Source: Collinsella aerofaciens
GTDB lineage: Bacteria; Actinomycetota; Coriobacteriia; Coriobacteriales; Coriobacteriaceae
DNA: 64,000 nt
Direction of reading: 5' to 3'
Assembly: GCF_002736145.1 (NCBI RefSeq)
Contig: NZ_CP024160.1
Span: 1,116,001-1,180,000 of the forward strand
Shown: positions 59,100-64,000 of the stretch, in pieces
Layout: every line of letters starts with the position of its first letter
Numbering within the stretch: the stretch's first letter is position 1
Notes under the pieces: model-generated
Databases searched by the model: none
What the model saw: only the letters and a program-made list of their open reading frames with translations
What the model was told of the DNA's origin: nothing
Position numbers and translations under genes: made by a program

Positions 59100-61595
59100 A
59101 TGACCGCAACCGCCAGTCGAACCACCAACCGCAGACCCGAGCTTTTAGCGCCCGCCGGAGGGCCCGAGCCCTTTGCCGCCGCACTCGCCGCCGGGGCAGA
59201 CGCCATCTACTGCGGCATGGGCAGCTTCAACGCCCGCCGCAAGGCAACGAACTTTACCGACGAGGCCTTTGAGCAGGCCTGCCGTGCTGCACACCTGGCC
59301 GGCTCGCGCGTCTACGTCACGGTCAACATCGTCATCAAGGAATCCGAGATGAGCGATGCGCTGCAGCTCATCCATCGCTGCTCCACGTTGGGCGCCGACG
59401 CCTTCATCATCCAGGACTGGGGCCTGTTCTTTGAGGTCAAGCGCACCATGCCCGGCATCGAGACGCATATATCGACCCAGGCGAACATCCATGACGACCG
59501 TGGAACCATCTGGTGCCGCGAGCAGGGCGCCGACCGCGTGACTCTCTCGCGCGAGCTCTCCATCGACGAGATCGCCGTCATTCACAACGCCGCGCCCGAT
59601 GTCGACCTCGAGGTCTTTAGCCACGGCGCCATCTGTTTTTGCTACTCGGGCCTGTGCCTGCTTTCGAGCTTTGCCATGGCGGGCCGCTCGGCCAACCGCG
59701 GCATGTGCGCTCAACCCTGTCGCCTGCCCTACGAGCTAATTGACGAGAACGGCCGCTCGCTCTCCCCTGCCGGTCGCGAGCGCGCGCTGTGCCCGCGCGA
59801 CACCAACACGTCGCAGCTCGTTCACCGTCTGTATGACGCCGGCGCCGCATCGCTCAAGCTCGAGGGCCGCATGAAGGCCCCTGATTACGTGTACTCCATC
59901 GTCGACGTGTATCGTCATCAGATTGATGACATGCTGGCCGGAGCCACCGTTGCCAAGGACGAGGAAGCCGCCCGCCAACGCCAGCTCAAGCGCTGCTTCA
60001 ACCGCGACTTTACGCACGCCTATCAGGACGGCACCTCGGGCGACGAGATGATGAGCTATGAGCGTTCCAACAACCGCGGCCAGATCGTGGGCACGGTGCT
60101 GGGCAGCCGTCCGGCCAACCGCGATGTGCGCGGCCTCAAGCCCGACGACCGCCGTCGCCGCGCCGCCATCGCCCGCATTGAGCTGTTTGAGCCCGTGGGC
60201 AAGGGCGACCTGCTGGAGCTTCGCCACGATAACGAGTTTGACCAGTTCCTGACCACCATTGCCGCCGATGATGCCGCAGCCGGTGAAGTCATCGAATGTC
60301 GCGTACCCCGCAGCATGCCCGAGGGCTGCCGCGTCCGCGTGATTCGCAGTCAGCGTGCCATCGACGCCGCCGGCGCCGCGCTCAAGCGCGATGTGCTGCG
60401 CCGCCGAGCTGTTGATGTGTCCGTCGTGGCGCGTCTGGGCGAGCCGTTTACCGTTACGCTCACCTGCTGCGACGGCCCTTCGCTTACGGCCACGGCCACG
60501 GGCTTTACCGTCGAGGCCGCCAAGACCCGCGCTGTCGAGGCGGCAGACCTGGTTGAGCATGTGGGCCGCATGGGCTCCTCGCCCTTTGAGGCCGCAAGCT
60601 TTGACGTTTCGCTCGACGCCGGCTGCGGCATGGGCTTCTCCGCCGTGCACAAGGTGCGCGCCGCCGCTTGCAAGGCGCTGGAAGAGGCCATTCTGGCGCC
60701 GTACGCGGAGCGCGCGAAAACGCTCGAGCTGCCGGCGATTGTCACCAGTGATTCCCGCCCCGCGCCCGAGCACTACCGCGACGAGCCGCAGATCTGCGCC
60801 ACCGTCACCTCGCTCGAGGCCGCCAAGGCAGCGCGGGCGGAGGGTGCAACGCGCATCTATATGACCACCGACGCGCTCGAGGCTGTCGGACTCTCCCCCG
60901 CCGATACATTTGAGCAGGGTATCGTGCCCGTACTCGACGAGGTCTGCCGCGCCGTTGACCACGCACGCGTCGACCCGTGGGTTGTTGACGGCGCCACGGT
61001 CGCTATTGGCAACATCTCTGAGCTTGCCCTGGCCGCCCAGGTTGGCGCCACAGCCGAGATTCGCTCTTGCCTGCCCGTGCACAACACGCCCTGCATGGAG
61101 GCACTTGCCGAGCGCGGAGCCGGTGCGTTTTGGCTCTCGCCCGAGATCACGCTCGACGAGATCGTCTCGCTTGCCACCGCCGCGCCCGCAGCCCTGGGCA
61201 TCACTGTGTTCGGCCGCCCGCGCGTTATGACGAGTGAGCACTGCATCCTGCAGGTGGCCAATGGCTGCATCCACGATTGCGCTAACTGCCGCCTGCGCGC
61301 CCGCAAGCTGTCACTCAAGAATATCGACGGCAAGGTCATGCCCGTACGCACCGACATCCATGGCCGCTCTCGCCTGTACGACGCCTACCCCATCGACCTC
61401 ACGCCGCAGGTTCCTCAGCTGCTCGATGCCGGCGTGCGTCGTCTCATGGTAGACGGAACGCTGCTCGAGACAGATGAGGTGGGCCGTGCCGTCGCCCGCG
61501 TCCGTCGTGCCGTCGAAGCAGCACAGGCCGGCCGCAAGCCCGCCGCCCGCCTGCGCGGCGCCACCTCGGGCTGCATGTTTGTGGGAATTAGCTAA
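59100..61595 (+). CDS. U32-family peptidase-like protein, long form
   Basis: The ATG at 59100 has GAAAGG upstream. The 831-residue protein has the U32 barrel in its first 300 residues (ELLAPAGGPEPFAAALAAGADAIYCG). The signature is FSHGAICFCYSGLCLLSS with CAQPCRLPYEL. A long middle domain (about 320-560) follows, then a second barrel-like half ending in a Cys cluster (EHCILQVANGCIHDCANC) likely to hold an Fe-S centre. It is a longer paralogue of 16304-18280. U32 proteins of this kind have been linked to 5-hydroxyuridine in tRNA, and the downstream rRNA/tRNA pseudouridine synthase fits an RNA-modification context. Confidence 0.87.
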   Translation: MTATASRTTNRRPELLAPAGGPEPFAAALAAGADAIYCGMGSFNARRKATNFTDEAFEQACRAAHLAGSRVYVTVNIVIKESEMSDALQLIHRCSTLGADAFIIQDWGLFFEVKRTMPGIETHISTQANIHDDRGTIWCREQGADRVTLSRELSIDEIAVIHNAAPDVDLEVFSHGAICFCYSGLCLLSSFAMAGRSANRGMCAQPCRLPYELIDENGRSLSPAGRERALCPRDTNTSQLVHRLYDAGAASLKLEGRMKAPDYVYSIVDVYRHQIDDMLAGATVAKDEEAARQRQLKRCFNRDFTHAYQDGTSGDEMMSYERSNNRGQIVGTVLGSRPANRDVRGLKPDDRRRRAAIARIELFEPVGKGDLLELRHDNEFDQFLTTIAADDAAAGEVIECRVPRSMPEGCRVRVIRSQRAIDAAGAALKRDVLRRRAVDVSVVARLGEPFTVTLTCCDGPSLTATATGFTVEAAKTRAVEAADLVEHVGRMGSSPFEAASFDVSLDAGCGMGFSAVHKVRAAACKALEEAILAPYAERAKTLELPAIVTSDSRPAPEHYRDEPQICATVTSLEAAKAARAEGATRIYMTTDALEAVGLSPADTFEQGIVPVLDEVCRAVDHARVDPWVVDGATVAIGNISELALAAQVGATAEIRSCLPVHNTPCMEALAERGAGAFWLSPEITLDEIVSLATAAPAALGITVFGRPRVMTSEHCILQVANGCIHDCANCRLRARKLSLKNIDGKVMPVRTDIHGRSRLYDAYPIDLTPQVPQLLDAGVRRLMVDGTLLETDEVGRAVARVRRAVEAAQAGRKPAARLRGATSGCMFVGIS

Positions 61596-61610
61596 CCGAA
61601 AGGCTTACAC

Positions 61611-62270
61611 GTGAACGAAGAACCTCAAGTCCTTTACTGCGACGCCTGGCTCATGGCCATCGACAAGCCCGCCGGCATGATCGTCCACGGCGACGGCACC
61701 GGCGAGCGCACGCTCACCGACTACGCCAGCGACCTGCTGCTGGCGATGGGTGACGGCTTTGCCGCGACCGACATGCAGCCGCTCAACCGCCTGGACCGCA
61801 ACACCACCGGCGTGGTGTTGTTTTCGCTCGACAAACAGACGCAGCCCGCCTTTGACCAAATGGTCATCGACCACGCCTTCGAAAAGCACTATCTGGCGCT
61901 GGCCGAGGGCAAGATCGACTGGAACGAGAAGCTCATCGACAAGCCCATCGCCCGCGACCGTCACGACAGCCGAAAGATGCGCGTCGGCGCCAGCGGCAAG
62001 CCGTCTCAAACTCGCGTGAAGGTGCTCAAACGTCTTAAGAGCCGTCGTGGCCTGCCCGCGCGCTCGTATATCGATGTCGAGTTGCTCACCGGCCGCAAGC
62101 ACCAAATCCGTGTGCACCTGGCAAGCGAGCATCATCCCCTGGTTGGCGACGACCTGTACGGAACGCCGCGCCCCTGCGGCCTGATGCTCCACGCCCACAG
62201 CGTGTCCTTCACGCATCCCGTAACCGGCGAGCACATCCACATCGAAGCTCCCTGCCCCTGGGAGCCCTAA
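61611..62270 (+). CDS. RluA-family pseudouridine synthase
   Basis: The GTG at 61611 is preceded by GAAAGG and lies 15 bp after the U32 gene, so they are probably co-transcribed. The 219-residue protein has the family core LMAIDKPAGMIVHGDG, the catalytic Asp in PLNRLDRNTTGVVLFSLD (about residue 62), and the end motif LLTGRKHQIRVHLASEHHPL with GDDLYG. There is no S4 domain, so the target (rRNA or tRNA uridines) cannot be assigned. Confidence 0.92.
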   Translation: MNEEPQVLYCDAWLMAIDKPAGMIVHGDGTGERTLTDYASDLLLAMGDGFAATDMQPLNRLDRNTTGVVLFSLDKQTQPAFDQMVIDHAFEKHYLALAEGKIDWNEKLIDKPIARDRHDSRKMRVGASGKPSQTRVKVLKRLKSRRGLPARSYIDVELLTGRKHQIRVHLASEHHPLVGDDLYGTPRPCGLMLHAHSVSFTHPVTGEHIHIEAPCPWEP

Positions 62271-62283
62271 AGCCTGCCGAAAA

Positions 62284-62366
62284 GGGACAGGCTTATTTTG
62301 GCAAGTTTTATCTGAGCAAATGTCAAAACCACCACAAATGTTCCTGCCCCTTCGCGGTGGTTTTGG
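62284..62366. repeat. Dispersed intergenic repeat, copy B, with hairpin
   Basis: 62284-62320 (GGGACAGGCTTATTTTGGCA onward) matches 264-299 with few changes. CAAAACCACC near 62325 and GGTGGTTTTG near 62357 form a hairpin around TTCCTGCCCCTTCGC. It lies between two convergent genes and may also act as a transcription barrier. Confidence 0.6.
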
Positions 62367-62386
62367 CCTTAGCCCGTCCCCTGCTG

Positions 62387-63133
62387 TTAGACCGTGATGA
62401 CGTTGTCCATTGCCCGGTACTTGGCGGGGACCTCGCCTGCGGTAATAATCGTTGCGTCGCGGAAGTCCGCGAACTTGACGGGCGCCACCATGCCAAATTT
62501 ACTGGCGTCCGAGATTACGAAGCGCTTGGCCGTATGGCGCATCGAGATACGCTTTACTTGCGCCTCCTCGATATCGGGCGCCGTGAAGCCCTGCTCGGCG
62601 GCAATGCCGTTAGAGCCCCAAAAGCCACAGTTGAAGTTGTAGCGGTCTAAGGTTGCCAAGGCATCGGGGCCAACGAGCGCCTCGGTCTCGGGTTTGAGCT
62701 CGCCACCCAACACCACGGTGCGCATGCCGCGCAAAGCAAGGTGCTGAGCGTGAAGCACGGAATCAGTCACATAGGTGACACCTTCAAGGTGTGGAAGATG
62801 CTCGATGAGCTTGAGCGTCGTCGAGCCCGAGTCGATGTATACAAAGCTCTCGGGCTCCACAAGCGCCGCCGCATGGGCGCAGATACGCTCTTTATCGTCG
62901 TTATGGAGGTCGCTGCGCTCATTAAGCGTTAGGTCGCGCGTCACGTGCGCGCGCTCAAGACTCGTCGCTCCACCGTGGACCTTGGCGATGCGACGCGCTC
63001 GGTCGAGCGCCTGCAGGTCGCGCCGAATGGTAGACGCCGTCACGCCCAGGGCCTCAGCAAGCTCCGGCACGGTAACCGAGCCGGTCTGCTGCACCATCGA
63101 CACGATTGCGTTGAGCCTATCTTCCGCAAGCAT
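62387..63133 (-). CDS. DeoR/GlpR-family transcriptional repressor
   Basis: The 248-residue repressor has an N-terminal helix-turn-helix (VTVPELAEALGVTASTIRRDLQALD, with KVHGGATS after it) and a C-terminal sugar-phosphate-sensing domain (VYIDSGSTTLKLIEHL, TVVLGGELKPETEALVGPDAL, DASKFG). DeoR-type regulators respond to phosphorylated sugars or nucleosides. It follows the oxidoreductase gene on the same strand (3 bp apart), so it probably controls its own small sugar-use operon, most of which lies outside the window. Confidence 0.93.
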   Translation of the reverse strand: MLAEDRLNAIVSMVQQTGSVTVPELAEALGVTASTIRRDLQALDRARRIAKVHGGATSLERAHVTRDLTLNERSDLHNDDKERICAHAAALVEPESFVYIDSGSTTLKLIEHLPHLEGVTYVTDSVLHAQHLALRGMRTVVLGGELKPETEALVGPDALATLDRYNFNCGFWGSNGIAAEQGFTAPDIEEAQVKRISMRHTAKRFVISDASKFGMVAPVKFADFRDATIITAGEVPAKYRAMDNVITV

Positions 63134-63136
63134 CGC

Positions 63137-64000
63137 TTACTCCTCCTCGGGGTACACGACTCCCCAATCGGCGCGAAGCTTGGTCATAAGCTCCATAACA
63201 TCAGAAGCATAATCCAGAAGCTCGCGCTTGGAGTCGTCGCCGGCAACGGCCTTCTCAAGATCGGCCATCTCATAACACAGGGCGTAAGCCTCGGTGCCTG
63301 CGTGGACCTCCTCGCGGTGGCCGTCCGCAGTCCAAACGATGGTCGCGTGATCGGCACGCGGATATTCGTTGACCTCGATGTAGCACTTGTCAAAGCTGAT
63401 GACCGAGCGCTTGGGCTGCTTGGAGTGGAGCGTAAGGCTCACGACGCCCAGCTGCTGCTCGGCATTGCGGCAGACGATGCCGCCCGCAACATCGACGCCA
63501 GTCTCGCAGGTGTTGCCTAGAGACACGACCTCGGCGGGCTGGCTCGCCATAAACAGGCGCATAACGGACAGTGCATACACGCCAATATCGAGCATGGCAC
63601 CACCGGCGAGGTTGCGATTGTAGAAACGGTTGGTCAGGTCGCCGTACTCCTTGTAGCTACCAAAGTTGAGCTGAGCGAGGTTCATGCGGCCGAACTCGCC
63701 GGCATCCATGCGGCGGCGCAGCTCTTGATACAAGGGCATGTGGAGCACCGTGGTAGCGTCCATAAGGACCACGTTGTGCTCGGCGGCAATGGCACGGGCC
63801 TCATCGAGTTCAGCGGAATTGAGGGTAATGGCCTTCTCGCAGAGCACGTGCTTGCCGGCTGCAAGGGCAGCGCGCAGATAGGTGATATGAGTGTTGTGCG
63901 GGGTAGTGATGTAGACGGCGTCGATGTCAGGATCGGCGTAGAGGTCCTCAACCGATTCATAGACCTTCTCGATGCCATACTGCTCGGCAAAAGCCTGAGC
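63137..64000 (-). CDS. Gfo/Idh/MocA-family oxidoreductase (5' end outside window)
   Basis: The frame is open from the window edge (AQAFAEQYGIEKVYESVEDL) to a stop at 63137; 287 residues are visible. AVYITTPHNTHITYLRAALA and HVLCEKAITLNSAELDEA are the end of the Rossmann domain with the family's EK motif. LMDATTVLHMPLYQELRRRM and GGAMLDIGVYALSVMRLFM mark the C-terminal domain. It acts on a sugar, inositol or trans-diol-like substrate with NAD(P). About the first 50 residues, including the nucleotide-binding loop, are missing. Coupled to the DeoR gene. Confidence 0.92.
   Translation of the reverse strand, partial: AQAFAEQYGIEKVYESVEDLYADPDIDAVYITTPHNTHITYLRAALAAGKHVLCEKAITLNSAELDEARAIAAEHNVVLMDATTVLHMPLYQELRRRMDAGEFGRMNLAQLNFGSYKEYGDLTNRFYNRNLAGGAMLDIGVYALSVMRLFMASQPAEVVSLGNTCETGVDVAGGIVCRNAEQQLGVVSLTLHSKQPKRSVISFDKCYIEVNEYPRADHATIVWTADGHREEVHAGTEAYALCYEMADLEKAVAGDDSKRELLDYASDVMELMTKLRADWGVVYPEEE

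Overview
This is a GC-rich, mostly minus-strand chromosomal window from a gut-type actinobacterium. It most resembles Collinsella or a close Coriobacteriia relative. That is an inference from base composition, short GTCCCC-type intergenic hairpins, zinc-type S14, and an anaerobic purine/selenium-molybdenum cluster; no 16S gene is present. I found no tRNA, rRNA or CRISPR array.

Region 1 (1-8.8 kb): the start of secA and rpmE, then an accessory block. It holds two small secreted proteins at either end of an ABC export cluster (duplicated permease, ATPase, permease-ATPase fusion), a membrane protein/XRE regulator pair, and a decayed tyrosine integrase. The layout resembles lactococcin-972-type bacteriocin loci. 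Two 63-bp direct repeats (61 of 63 identical) bracket the block, as expected for a remnant integrative element. This is the best candidate for an undescribed system.

Region 2 (8.9-22.5 kb): housekeeping and metabolic genes. These are an ACT protein, citrate synthase, two HAD phosphatases, adenine deaminase, tyrS, a U32 protein, a class A penicillin-binding protein, argR and a glycosyltransferase. Intergenic gaps carry repeats and strong RNA hairpins.

Region 3 (22.6-33.3 kb): truA, then the spc/alpha ribosomal operon from rplE to rplQ, including secY, adk, map, infA and rpoA. It starts abruptly at rplE; the S10 part and rplN-rplX are not next to it.

Region 4 (33.6-58.8 kb): an anaerobic purine/urate catabolism cluster built around a selenium-dependent molybdenum hydroxylase. 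It comprises xdhC, yqeB, yqeC, hydantoinase, a MocA-like cytidylyltransferase, ygeW, ygeY, diaminopropionate ammonia-lyase, xdhD, a polyferredoxin, ygfK, ssnA, a nucleobase permease and ridA, with two YheO-like regulators. An accessory block at 43.7-47.8 kb splits it (unknown membrane protein, orphan gene, DUF4143 remnant, DUF234 ATPase between repeats). XdhD and YgfK probably exchange electrons through the ferredoxin, while YgeW, DpaL, YgeY and hydantoinase process ring-opened purine products.

Region 5 (59-64 kb): a second U32 protein, an RluA-type pseudouridine synthase, a DeoR repressor and a Gfo/Idh/MocA oxidoreductase cut by the window end.
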